From an uncultured Bacteroidota bacterium (GTDB lineage: Bacteria > Bacteroidota > Bacteroidia > B-17B0 > Aurantibacillaceae): a stretch of DNA of 37,855 bases. A program made the position numbers and the translations under genes. The stretch is taken from the NCBI GenBank assembly GCA_903893815.1, contig CAITNS010000077.1, positions 1-37,855 of the forward strand, given 5' to 3'. The notes beneath the pieces are model-generated. The model did not search any database. It was not told where the DNA came from and saw only the letters and a program-made list of their open reading frames with translations. Below, piece by piece: positions 27,091 through 34,293 of this stretch (position 1 is the stretch's first letter; every line of letters starts with the position of its first letter).

Positions 27091-27098
27091 CAAATATA
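27091..27098 (-). promoter_or_regulatory. Candidate -7 element for the ferredoxin gene
   Basis: The minus strand reads TATATTTG, an exact TAnnTTTG match, 36 nt before the ferredoxin ATG. The -33 region would fall inside the first codons of the divergent reductase gene, where a TTG occurs at 27125-27123, about 24 nt away rather than 19. Confidence 0.5.
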
Positions 27099-27110
27099 AG
27101 ATTAATTTTT

Positions 27111-28157
27111 ATGACCTTAAAACAACGAGAACAAGCTTTTGTTCAATTAGGCTTGTTTATAAACCGACATTTTGCTAACCAATGGCTCCCAAAAGAGGAG
27201 CGTTTTCATAACGACCTTCAAAAACTGACAGAAATAGCCTATGCTTACAACGGTTGGTTTACTCCCGAAAGCATTACCAAAGCTTTAAATGGCATTTCAT
27301 TAATGTTGGACGAAAAAAGTTTAAATGAGTTTACTAAAACCATTAATGAACCAGCGAATCCTAAAACAGTTGCCGTTATTATGGCTGGCAATATCCCAGC
27401 TGTTGGCTTTCACGACTTAATGTGTGTGTTATTAAGCGGGCACAATGTTTTAATTAAAGTATCGAGCGACGATCCTGCCCTAATTCCATTTTTAACAGGT
27501 ATGGTTATTTATTACGAGCAAGCATTTGCACCAAAAATCAATTTCTCGGAAGGAAAACTCATTAATTTTAACGCCGTAATTGCTACTGGTAGCGATAATA
27601 CCGCCAAACATTTTGAATACTATTTTGGCAAATACCCAAATATTATTCGCAAAAATAGAAGCTCCATTGCTGTTTTAAGCGGAAAAGAAAGCAAAGAAGA
27701 ATTAGCAGAGCTTGGTAAAGACATTTTTTACTATTATGGCCTTGGTTGCCGTAATGTGGGTAAAGTGTACGTGCCCGAAGGTTATAAATTTGATGGGCTA
27801 TTTGAAGCTATTTATGACTTTAAATACGTATTGGACAACAAAAAGTACAATAACAACTACGAGTACAACCGAGCTATTTACTTATTAGACTTAATTCCTT
27901 TTTTAGACAATAACTTTTTAATGATCAAAGATAGTGAAGCACTACACGCTCCTACTTCGGTATTATTTCACGAAAGTTATACTAATCAAGAACAACTTGT
28001 TGAAAAGATAGCACCATTGCTTCCAAATATACAATGTATTGTATCTAACTTTGAAATTAAGGGAATTCAAACCGTTGCATTAGGTCAGAGTCAGGAACCA
28101 ACTATTTTTGATTTTGCGGATAATGTGAACACCTTGTATTTTTTAAATAGTATTTAA
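27111..28157 (+). CDS. LuxC-like acyl-CoA reductase
   Basis: 348 residues, assigned to the acyl-CoA reductase (LuxC, PF05893) family, which reduces acyl-CoA or acyl-enzyme thioesters to aldehydes with NAD(P)H. Seen: the MAGNIPAVGFHDLMCVLLSGHNVLIKVSSDDPALIPFL nucleotide-binding segment (~92-128), IRKNRSSIAVLSG, and the likely catalytic cysteine in YYGLGCRNVGKVYVPEGY (~207-224). It is a little shorter than LuxC (~480) but normal for the Bacteroidota subfamily. No luciferase or fatty-acid reductase partners are near, so light production is not implied. The next gene begins 17 bp later, suggesting an operon of reductase, mini T9SS protein and ABC ATPase. Confidence 0.85.
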   Translation: MTLKQREQAFVQLGLFINRHFANQWLPKEERFHNDLQKLTEIAYAYNGWFTPESITKALNGISLMLDEKSLNEFTKTINEPANPKTVAVIMAGNIPAVGFHDLMCVLLSGHNVLIKVSSDDPALIPFLTGMVIYYEQAFAPKINFSEGKLINFNAVIATGSDNTAKHFEYYFGKYPNIIRKNRSSIAVLSGKESKEELAELGKDIFYYYGLGCRNVGKVYVPEGYKFDGLFEAIYDFKYVLDNKKYNNNYEYNRAIYLLDLIPFLDNNFLMIKDSEALHAPTSVLFHESYTNQEQLVEKIAPLLPNIQCIVSNFEIKGIQTVALGQSQEPTIFDFADNVNTLYFLNSI

Positions 28158-28174
28158 TTTTGTAAATTAGTTAA

Positions 28175-28567
28175 GTGAAATCATTCAAACACATTATACT
28201 AGTAGCATGTTTTGCATTAAGTTTAAATCAAGCTAAATCGCAGATTGTGATGTTTGACACCAATGATTCCATTTCAAATATTATTTTACCAAATGTGTTC
28301 ACTCCAAACTTTGATAGCATTAATGATGTTTTTAGACCTTATTTGGATGAAATTAAAGAAGTGAATTTTAGCATTTATAACCGTTATGGTAATTTAATTT
28401 TCGAAACCTCTCGTGTAACTGGATTTTGGGACGGAAGAACCACTAGCGGAGAACCTTGCACAGATGGCACTTATTTTTGCGTTTTAAATGCTACTGGTAT
28501 TGAAGGCAAAAAGTATAAAGAAAAAACTTTCGTACAATTGTTTACTAACGGATTCTATAAAAAATAA
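28175..28567 (+). CDS. Minimal T9SS type-B (CHU_C / gliding-motility C-terminal) domain protein
   Basis: 130 residues starting at GTG. It has a signal peptide (MKSFKHIILVACFALSLNQAKSQ) and only about 20 residues before the domain LPNVFTPNFDSINDVFRP..., IYNRYGNLIFETSR, FWDGRTTSGEPCTDGTYFCVLNATG, YKEKTFVQLFTN. This is the ~90-residue CHU_C/TIGR04131 type, normally the C-terminal sorting signal of large T9SS cargo proteins. Here it is nearly the whole protein, so there is no obvious passenger. It could be a small surface protein in its own right or a shrunken cargo. It sits 17 bp after the acyl-CoA reductase and runs directly into the ABC ATPase. Confidence 0.85.
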   Translation: MKSFKHIILVACFALSLNQAKSQIVMFDTNDSISNIILPNVFTPNFDSINDVFRPYLDEIKEVNFSIYNRYGNLIFETSRVTGFWDGRTTSGEPCTDGTYFCVLNATGIEGKKYKEKTFVQLFTNGFYKK

Positions 28568-28568
28568 G

Positions 28569-29552
28569 ATTATTTTATCAGTTAATAAAATATCCTTCAA
28601 TTATCCCAATTCTACCCAATTTAAAGGCATTAACTCTGTTTCTTTAAAAGCAGAGCCAGGTAAAATTTTAGCCATCATTGGCAAAAGTGGTAGCGGAAAA
28701 ACTACTCTTTTGAAATGTATTTATGGTTTAGAGGATTTACAAGAAGGGAAAATTACCATTGATAACAAATTAGTCTTGGGTCCTGCATATAATTTAATTC
28801 CTGGTCACCAAGACATGCGCTTCGTGAGTCAGGACTTTTATGTATTAGATAACCATACGGTTGAAGAAAACATTAAAGATAAATTAGCAGGCTACACCGA
28901 TGAGTACAAACAAAAACGCGCGAATCAACTATTACGTTTATTGGATTTAACTCCATATAAAAGCCTTAAAGCCATTACGTTATCATCAGGACAAAAACAA
29001 CGTGTAGCTATTGCACGTTCATTGGCTGAGTTTCCAAAAGTATTATTGTTAGACGAACCTTTTAGTAATTTAGATTTGCCATTGCGTGATAAAATCTTCA
29101 CCTACATTCGTCAGCAAATAAAAAAAGAAAACGCTGCAGTTATTTTAGTAACACATCAACCTGAAGAAGCTTTGCGTTACGCGGATGAAACAGCCGTGAT
29201 GGAAAATGGAAAATTAATTCAGCATGATGCTACCTTTACCGTTTACTATCAACCAAAAACAAAAAATGTAGCGGCTTTAATGGGACGTTATTTTATTATG
29301 GAACAAGATGACTTAATTTCTTCTAAAGTCAAATTGTCTAAAAACCAAACTTATATTCGTCCTAACCAACTACAAATTGTAGAAACGAAAGCACAATCGC
29401 ACATTCAAGTAACAGTAACCAACGTGTTTTTTAATGGTTATGGCTTTGAATATTTTGCCGAAACCAAACAAGGCAATTCCGTTTACTTTTATTCAAAAGA
29501 TAACACCATACAAATAGACGATGCTGTTTATTTGAAAGTGAAGTGGTATTAA
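28569..29552 (+). CDS. ABC transporter ATP-binding protein, PotA/CysA-like with C-terminal regulatory domain; apparent non-AUG start
   Basis: About 327 residues if started at the ATT right behind the previous stop. Homology-like sequence begins at ILSVNKISFNYPNSTQFKGINSVSLK. The ATPase motifs are complete: Walker A GKSGSGKTT, Q-loop FVSQDF, signature LSSGQKQRVAIARSL, Walker B VLLLDEPF, switch VTHQPEEAL. The ~100-residue C-terminal part (IRPNQLQIVETKA..., VTNVFFNGYGFEYFAE) resembles the TOBE domain of importer ATPases. The only upstream canonical start in the frame is an ATG at 28488, deep inside the CHU_C gene and giving an unconvincing 27-residue Lys-rich extension. No permease or binding protein is adjacent, so substrate and partners are unknown. 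Confidence 0.85.
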   Translation: MILSVNKISFNYPNSTQFKGINSVSLKAEPGKILAIIGKSGSGKTTLLKCIYGLEDLQEGKITIDNKLVLGPAYNLIPGHQDMRFVSQDFYVLDNHTVEENIKDKLAGYTDEYKQKRANQLLRLLDLTPYKSLKAITLSSGQKQRVAIARSLAEFPKVLLLDEPFSNLDLPLRDKIFTYIRQQIKKENAAVILVTHQPEEALRYADETAVMENGKLIQHDATFTVYYQPKTKNVAALMGRYFIMEQDDLISSKVKLSKNQTYIRPNQLQIVETKAQSHIQVTVTNVFFNGYGFEYFAETKQGNSVYFYSKDNTIQIDDAVYLKVKWY

Positions 29553-29570
29553 AAGTTTTTCTTTAAGAAA

Positions 29571-29610
29571 TTAAGGGCGTGCCCCTCCAAAAGACATTCG
29601 CCCAAATTAA
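29571..29610. repeat. GC-rich inverted repeat between convergent genes
   Basis: Arms TTAAGGGCG and CGCCCAAATTAA enclose CCCCTCC-type sequence. The stretch is far more GC-rich than the flanks and touches the stop codon of the gene at 29607. GGGCGTGCCCCTC-type sequences recur between genes in many Bacteroidota genomes as far as I recall, so it may be a dispersed repeat. It may also act as a weak terminator between the convergent genes. Confidence 0.5.
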
Positions 29611-30770
29611 TAAAAATCTTGGGTTTCAATTAAATCCTGAACTTCACTAGGACTTACATTTTTTATTCTTTTCTCCCTTGCAGGAACTTGGTTATTACCT
29701 GTATTAATATTGTTTCCAATATCTGTAGAATTTAAATCTAAAGCATTGTACATATTGTAATTATTGTAGGTTGATTTTACTTTACCAAACTTAAACACCA
29801 ATCCAAAATTTACAAACAACGAACCATTAATTTTTTCCTTATAAAAATAGTTTAGTTTTTGCTTATTCGTTTTATTAAAGGTTTCTGAATAAAAACTGAT
29901 GTAGTTTTGAGTTGTGAATCCACTGCTTAAATAAAAACTAAAAAAACGACTAGGTAGTATATCAATTCGAGCACCTCCCAAAAATTCATATCTACCAAAA
30001 TTTAAACTCTTATCATTATTCAGGTAGTAAATAGAATCGGAATTAGCAAAAGAATACATGCCACCTTGCGGCTTTGTATATAAACTTGTTCGCACATACT
30101 TTCCTATTGGTACATTAAAACTAATGCTTCTTGGAAATTGCACACTTAAATTCACACCATCCATTTTACCCACTCTAATACCTACATAAGGCAAGTTTAA
30201 ACGATTACCAAATGTAAATGAACGTGCGTAACCCAATCTAAAACTAAAATATTTATTAACGGTGAAATTATAAATCAAAGCAGAAGCGATGTGTATTCTT
30301 CTGGTATAAGCATATCCTCTATCTTGCGTTACAAAAGGAGCAAACTCAGCATACAAAACAGTTCGTCTTCCAAAATTATAAATGGCTCTAACACCTAAAG
30401 AGGTTCTACTTAATTTATGATCATTTACTACGCCAGAAAACTTAGGTGTTACTGCCGAATATCCTCCAGTTAACAGTAAATGAAAGTTAGAGATAACTGT
30501 GGAATCCTTGTTATAATAGTCTTTTGTAAACAAAGGAGTGTTAAACCCTAATACAAATTGCCTAACCTGATATGTCTTTAATTTTTTGCCAACAAAATTA
30601 ACATCACTTAAATCGCGTTTACCTGTTCCGTAAAAATCGGTATATACTAATGTGTTAAAATAATGTTTAGCTTGTTTTTTTACTTTTAGACTATCGTTTT
30701 TAAATGCTAAAAGCTTTGTGCTAAATAACACAAAGCCAATCAAAAGATATAACACCTTTGCTAATTGCAT
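29607..30770 (-). CDS. Outer-membrane barrel protein of the ECF-sigma operon
   Basis: 387 residues. Signal peptide MQLAKVLYLLIGFVLFSTKLLAF, then alternating beta strands with aromatic ends (FHLLLTGGYSAV, TSLGVRAIYNF, ALIYNFTVNKYFSFRLGYARSF, FLGGARIDILPSRFFSFYLSSGF, GSLFVNFGLVFKFGK) typical of a Bacteroidota outer-membrane barrel. The ~70-residue tail (NNYNMYNALDLNSTDIGNN...) is Asn-rich and probably flexible. It is the last gene of a four-gene unit, overlapping the previous gene by one base (TAATG). The conserved order sigma, membrane protein, small periplasmic protein, outer-membrane protein suggests an envelope-stress or surface-signal response. No ligand is evident. Confidence 0.75.
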   Translation of the reverse strand: MQLAKVLYLLIGFVLFSTKLLAFKNDSLKVKKQAKHYFNTLVYTDFYGTGKRDLSDVNFVGKKLKTYQVRQFVLGFNTPLFTKDYYNKDSTVISNFHLLLTGGYSAVTPKFSGVVNDHKLSRTSLGVRAIYNFGRRTVLYAEFAPFVTQDRGYAYTRRIHIASALIYNFTVNKYFSFRLGYARSFTFGNRLNLPYVGIRVGKMDGVNLSVQFPRSISFNVPIGKYVRTSLYTKPQGGMYSFANSDSIYYLNNDKSLNFGRYEFLGGARIDILPSRFFSFYLSSGFTTQNYISFYSETFNKTNKQKLNYFYKEKINGSLFVNFGLVFKFGKVKSTYNNYNMYNALDLNSTDIGNNINTGNNQVPAREKRIKNVSPSEVQDLIETQDFY

Positions 30771-31213
30771 TATTCAGAAGAATTACCTTTTATGTTTTTA
30801 ATTAATTCCTTTTTAAAATCTTCTTCTGCTCTTCTAATCAGAGCAATTTTTTTGATTGGTAAAACTTTTTTAAATTTCTCGTAATATTCTTTCGATAACT
30901 CGTATTCTTTTTGCTTCAACGTTAATTCAGCAACCAAATAAGCTTCTGCTTCTTTATCTGACACGGTGCTATAATCCACATCTCTAATAAATTGCTGACG
31001 AAATGATTTTTTAAAATTATCCGCTTTATCATTATACTCGTTATACAAAGGCCAAAATAATTGCGATTCCTGATTCGTTAACGCCACTTTAGAAGTAATA
31101 AAAGTTACACGCAAAGCATCAATTTTATCGCGTTTACTTCCAGGTTGCGCCATTGCCGACAGTGTAATGATGCAAAACACACATATAAATATATATTTAG
31201 TTACCTGTTTCAT
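30770..31213 (-). CDS. Small periplasmic helical protein, 'sensor of ECF-type sigma factor' family (Spy/CpxP-like)
   Basis: 147 residues with a signal peptide (MKQVTKYIFICVFCIITLSAMAQ). The mature part is helical and charged: RDKIDALRVTFITSKVALTNQESQLFWPLYNEYNDKADNFKKSFRQQ ... ELTLKQKEYELSKEYYEKFKKVLPIKKIALIRRAEEDFKKEL. The LTxxEaxxFWPLYNEY motif and the final KVLPxxKIxxLxxAExxF are typical of Bacteroidota proteins usually named sensor of ECF-type sigma factor, and their layout recalls Spy/CpxP chaperone-like regulators. It overlaps both neighbours by 1 nt (TAATG), so the operon is tightly coupled. Role as a periplasmic stress sensor is by family and context. Confidence 0.82.
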   Translation of the reverse strand: MKQVTKYIFICVFCIITLSAMAQPGSKRDKIDALRVTFITSKVALTNQESQLFWPLYNEYNDKADNFKKSFRQQFIRDVDYSTVSDKEAEAYLVAELTLKQKEYELSKEYYEKFKKVLPIKKIALIRRAEEDFKKELIKNIKGNSSE

Positions 31214-32031
31214 TATAATTCATCTAATAAATCGTCTTCACTAATACTATCAACATGCAATTGATCTGTTGATGTTGTCTCTTTTTTTGAATTTAATTGT
31301 TGATTTAATGTATTGACGTCAACCAAATCCATTAATTGCTCTTCATCAAAATTAGAAATCACTTTGTTGTTGTTTAAAATCTCTTGTCTTTCTAAACACG
31401 CTAATGTTTTACAATCTCCCATTTCTAGTGGTTTTTCGGAAGATTGATATAAATAAAGTGATAATGAAATAATAAAAACAATACTAAACGCAAAAGCCAT
31501 TTTTTTACCAAAAATAAAGTCCAATACAGAATCAAAAACAGATGTTTTAGTTTCTTTACCTGAATAAATTTTATTTTTTACACGCTCTGCAATACTTTCA
31601 AAATATGCATCAGAAGCAATAAATGGATTTATTTTATCAAGAGCGTAAAGTGTTTTATATTCTTTCAACTCTTCAGCTAATTCTACTTTATAATTAATGG
31701 TAGATTGCAAATGAGTTGTATATTCCGCCTCCAACTCAGCAGGAAAAAAAGGTTTAATGCTCTGCAATTGAGTATAAGCCGAAAGTTCCGCTTTAGCTTC
31801 TAATTTATTTTCTGCTATAGCAAAGTAATCAGCAGGAGTTGTAAATAAATTGTTTTTTGGAATGGAAGACAGAATAGGAAATTGATTTAATTCTTCTTGC
31901 GACTCTAATTTTTTCCTTAATTTATCTTCAAACGACGTAAAATAATCAGATGGTAAACCAAAAGAATGCTTATCGTTATGATTTAACGGCAAGTTTGGGT
32001 CATCATTTAAATTATAGTCGTTGTTTTCCAT
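31213..32031 (-). CDS. Membrane-anchored anti-sigma-like protein with internal repeats
   Basis: 272 residues with a single transmembrane helix at about 178-196 (MAFAFSIVFIISLSLYLYQ). The ~175-residue cytoplasmic part contains about four copies of a ~40-residue unit centred on F-x-(P/A)-x-x-YF (FGLPSDYFTSFEDKL; FTTPADYFAIAENKL; FFPAELEAEYTTHL; FIASDAYFESIAERV), each followed by a charged helix. The C-terminal ~76 residues would be periplasmic and acidic. Its position right after the ECF sigma gene (33-bp gap) and its topology argue that it holds the sigma factor at the membrane, although it lacks a recognisable zinc anti-sigma (ZAS) motif. The small periplasmic protein downstream could act on its outer domain. 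Confidence 0.7.
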   Translation of the reverse strand: MENNDYNLNDDPNLPLNHNDKHSFGLPSDYFTSFEDKLRKKLESQEELNQFPILSSIPKNNLFTTPADYFAIAENKLEAKAELSAYTQLQSIKPFFPAELEAEYTTHLQSTINYKVELAEELKEYKTLYALDKINPFIASDAYFESIAERVKNKIYSGKETKTSVFDSVLDFIFGKKMAFAFSIVFIISLSLYLYQSSEKPLEMGDCKTLACLERQEILNNNKVISNFDEEQLMDLVDVNTLNQQLNSKKETTSTDQLHVDSISEDDLLDEL

Positions 32032-32064
32032 TTGTACTGTTTGACCGTATTTTTCTAAAAAGGT

Positions 32065-32613
32065 TTAATTGGTTACTAAAAATTCTTCTACTTTCTTTGC
32101 AGCAATGTGATAAGACGCTTTTAAAGCTCCCACAGACGTTTCTAGTACTTCCGACATCTGTTCGTAAGGCATTTCTTCATAATAACGCATATTAAACACA
32201 ATGCGTTGTTTTTCAGGCAAGGTTAAAATAGCTTGTTGTAATTTCAATTGAATTTCGTTACCACTAAAAAAAGTGTCACTTTCTAATGATTTAGACAATT
32301 GATATTCAATAGGATGAATAGAAGTTGTATTAGCTCTAGCTTTTTGCTTTAAAAAGGTTAACGATTCGTTTGTAGCAATACGGTATAGCCAAGTAAATAG
32401 CTGAGATTCTTCTTTAAAGCCCACTAAGCCTTTCCAAACTTTAATAAAGGTATTTTGAAGCACATCATCTGTATCATCGTGACTAATCAAAATTTTACGG
32501 ATATGCCAGTATAATTTTTGTTGATATTTTTGAATGAGATGATGCAGCGCCATATTTCGCGATGATTCTTCGCGGTATAAGGCTAATATTTCTTCATCTG
32601 AGTAATGCTGCAT
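32065..32613 (-). CDS. RNA polymerase ECF sigma factor
   Basis: 182 residues. Sigma region 2: LIQKYQQKLYWHIRKILISHDDTDDVLQNTFIKVWKGL...FTWLYRIATNESLTFLKQK (~25-95), with the core-binding DDxxQxxFxKVW motif. Region 4: LTLPEKQRIVFNMRYYEEMPYEQMSEVLETSVGALKASYHIAAKKVEEFL (~128-180), a helix-turn-helix for the -35 element. The length and absence of regions 1 and 3 place it in group 4 (ECF). It heads a four-gene unit with an anti-sigma-like membrane protein, a small periplasmic protein and an outer-membrane protein. A perfect dyad at 32687-32701 lies 74 nt upstream of the start codon and may be its control site. Confidence 0.93.
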   Translation of the reverse strand: MQHYSDEEILALYREESSRNMALHHLIQKYQQKLYWHIRKILISHDDTDDVLQNTFIKVWKGLVGFKEESQLFTWLYRIATNESLTFLKQKARANTTSIHPIEYQLSKSLESDTFFSGNEIQLKLQQAILTLPEKQRIVFNMRYYEEMPYEQMSEVLETSVGALKASYHIAAKKVEEFLVTN

Positions 32614-32686
32614 GCGATATTAGACACCAAGATAATAAAAAGGTTTAATCTAGAATAAATAATATTTAATTCATAAATATATAAAT

Positions 32687-32701
32687 GCTACAAAATGTAG
32701 C
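32687..32701. promoter_or_regulatory. Perfect dyad upstream of the ECF sigma operon
   Basis: GCTACA-AAA-TGTAGC is a perfect 6+3+6 inverted repeat in an otherwise featureless AT-rich gap. It could be an operator or a small RNA hairpin. The rest of the gap (32614-32967, 354 bp) shows only the minus-strand terminator at its right end and no gene. Confidence 0.45.
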
Positions 32702-32885
32702 TATCTATTTATATAACTACTAAATAACATGAAAAGTTATTCTTAATTGTACTCCCCTATTTTTATCATTTACTCAGATGTGTAAACCGCAAGTAATAAA
32801 ACAACTGAAAAGATTTTTATTTCAATAAAGTATTTTCAAGTGCTATATTATTTTAAATTATGTACTATTCAATTTCAAAATATCC

Positions 32886-32925
32886 ATAAAAAAAAGCCTG
32901 CAACAAATTAAGTTACAGACTTTTT
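32886..32925 (-). terminator. Intrinsic terminator after the TIR-like gene
   Basis: The minus-strand RNA folds as AAAAAGUCUGUAAC / GUUGCAGGCUUUUU, all pairs formed if two G-U wobbles are allowed, and ends in a U-run. On the plus strand the same positions are mismatched, so the minus strand is the functional one. It lies 43 nt after the stop of the gene at 32968. Confidence 0.8.
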
Positions 32926-32967
32926 AAACTAAACACAAACAATTATTTTTTATGCATTAAAATGAAC

Positions 32968-33513
32968 TTAATTATCAAAATTTATTTCATCTGTTTTTTC
33001 AGAAAATCCATGGCTATTTTGATAAAAGTCATTAATATCACTCACAATACTCATCAATAGAGAATTGTTATCTTTAAATGTTGGAATGCCATTATTAATT
33101 TCATAAGTGCTAATAAAGTAGCCTTGCAAATCACTTGGTAAATCTTTTAGCAACTCATCAGTTCCAACTTTTTCTTTAATAATATAAACTGAAAGATTTT
33201 GCTTTTTAGAAACATATATTGCAATTCCAAGCTCCAAAAAAACATTAGCAGTTAATTTAGAAATATCAACAATAACCACATTTGCAGTTTCAATGCGTTT
33301 TATAATACTATCTAGCATTGTTTTGCCCGCCGATGCGCGTAACCTTTTATAAACAACATCAAATTTTACATCTATTTTTTTATTGTTTTTATTATCAAAA
33401 CGGTTTTGCAAACTATTTGTAATAAACTTGATAGCTAATTCCGAATTGGTTGTTTTTTCTTTATTGTCTATATCTGGCCACTTATAGGCAGCAGCAATTG
33501 TAAATTGACTCAT
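32968..33513 (-). CDS. TIR-like / nucleoside 2-deoxyribosyltransferase-like domain protein
   Basis: 181 residues, cytoplasmic. Residues 69-101 (SIIKRIETANVVIVDISKLTANVFLELGIAIYV) match the pattern 'I..adivIaDiSglNpNVxyELGiA' shared by nucleoside 2-deoxyribosyltransferases and related TIR-like domains. Asn90 and Glu94 are at the positions expected for the conserved N and catalytic E. The N-terminal FTIAAAYKWPDIDNKE strand also fits that fold. Proteins with this fold cut N-glycosidic bonds in nucleosides or NAD and appear often in defence systems. The substrate cannot be inferred here. The downstream terminator is its own, while the gene upstream encodes a four-helix membrane protein 106 bp away. 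Alternative: a stand-alone metabolic deoxyribosyltransferase. Confidence 0.6.
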   Translation of the reverse strand: MSQFTIAAAYKWPDIDNKEKTTNSELAIKFITNSLQNRFDNKNNKKIDVKFDVVYKRLRASAGKTMLDSIIKRIETANVVIVDISKLTANVFLELGIAIYVSKKQNLSVYIIKEKVGTDELLKDLPSDLQGYFISTYEINNGIPTFKDNNSLLMSIVSDINDFYQNSHGFSEKTDEINFDN

Positions 33514-33619
33514 TGTATTATAGTTTTATAATTTTAAATAGTTTTAGATTGTCGATTTTGGTAATTTATCAATATCGCACTTATAACTCATAATATAAGT
33601 TAGTTCCAAAATATTTCGT

Positions 33620-34177
33620 TTATTTTTTACCAAATGCCAAATCTAATTTATTGGCAATTTTTTCAGTCAAAAAAATTCGCCTAAATAAAATAATAATTGT
33701 AATTAATAAAAACAAAGACAATAAAGCAACCCATCCATTATTACTAACATTAAAAAGTATATTTAATATTAAAACTGTAGATATATAAGTAATTCCCGAA
33801 AGCAATATAATACCTAAAACTTTAGTAGTTAAACTGTTTTTTTTCATTAGTCTAAATGAAAAATAAAAAATTACTGCACCAAAACACATTACTACAATTC
33901 CATAACCTTTTGTATATCTATTATCAAGTAAACCCATTGACCAAAATACATCCCAAAAAGCTATGAAATATAGTAAATAACCGAAAATATGTGTTTTTTT
34001 ATTTGATTTTTCATTATCAGTATTTGCTTGTGTTAAAAAGCCAGAAATATAAACATCGCATTCTTCTTTTGAAACATTAACTTCTTCTGCTTTTTTATAA
34101 ATCAGTTTTCTATTTTCTATATCTACCTTGCCAGATAAGCAGGACATTTGTATTAATTCTTTAAGTTCAGTATTCAT
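33620..34177 (-). CDS. Four-helix membrane protein with small N-terminal cytoplasmic domain, unknown function
   Basis: 185 residues. The first ~50 residues (MNTELKELIQMSCLSGKVDIENRKLIYKKAEEVNVSKEECDVYISG) form a compact helical unit that looks like the short TerB/SHOCT-like modules seen in front of membrane segments in Bacteroidota proteins. This resemblance is weak. Four hydrophobic helices follow at about 62-83, 91-111, 120-142 and 149-169, then a basic tail (EKIANKLDLAFGKK). No catalytic motif. A 55-nt leader element (34202-34256) shared with two neighbouring genes lies 24 nt upstream of the start. It may be transcribed with the TIR-like gene downstream. Confidence 0.65.
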   Translation of the reverse strand: MNTELKELIQMSCLSGKVDIENRKLIYKKAEEVNVSKEECDVYISGFLTQANTDNEKSNKKTHIFGYLLYFIAFWDVFWSMGLLDNRYTKGYGIVVMCFGAVIFYFSFRLMKKNSLTTKVLGIILLSGITYISTVLILNILFNVSNNGWVALLSLFLLITIIILFRRIFLTEKIANKLDLAFGKK

Positions 34178-34201
34178 TTCAGTATTTAATTTTAATTACC
34201 C

Positions 34202-34256
34202 TACTCATAAGGCTTTTCGGTTAAGCCCCGTTTTTTTGGTGGTTTCTGGACTCCAC
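34202..34256 (-). repeat. Leader element copy C (shared 55-58 nt repeat)
   Basis: On the minus strand it starts GTGGAGTCCAGAAACCACC and ends CCTTATGAGTA, 24 nt before the start of the four-helix gene. It shares with copies A and B the GTG(G/A)AG start, the AGAAA block, a seven-A run, the GGG/GAAAA block and the terminal GAGTA. Stem GTGG/CCAC and a second stem GGCTT/AAGCC can form. Confidence 0.7.
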
Positions 34257-34293
34257 ATTTTTTTAAAAAACTACATATTTATTGCAATTAATT

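Noticed and set aside
27111-28157. Bioluminescence-type lux operon suggested by the LuxC-like reductase.
   Set aside because: No luxA, luxB, luxD or luxE homologue is present. This subfamily is widespread in non-luminous Bacteroidota.
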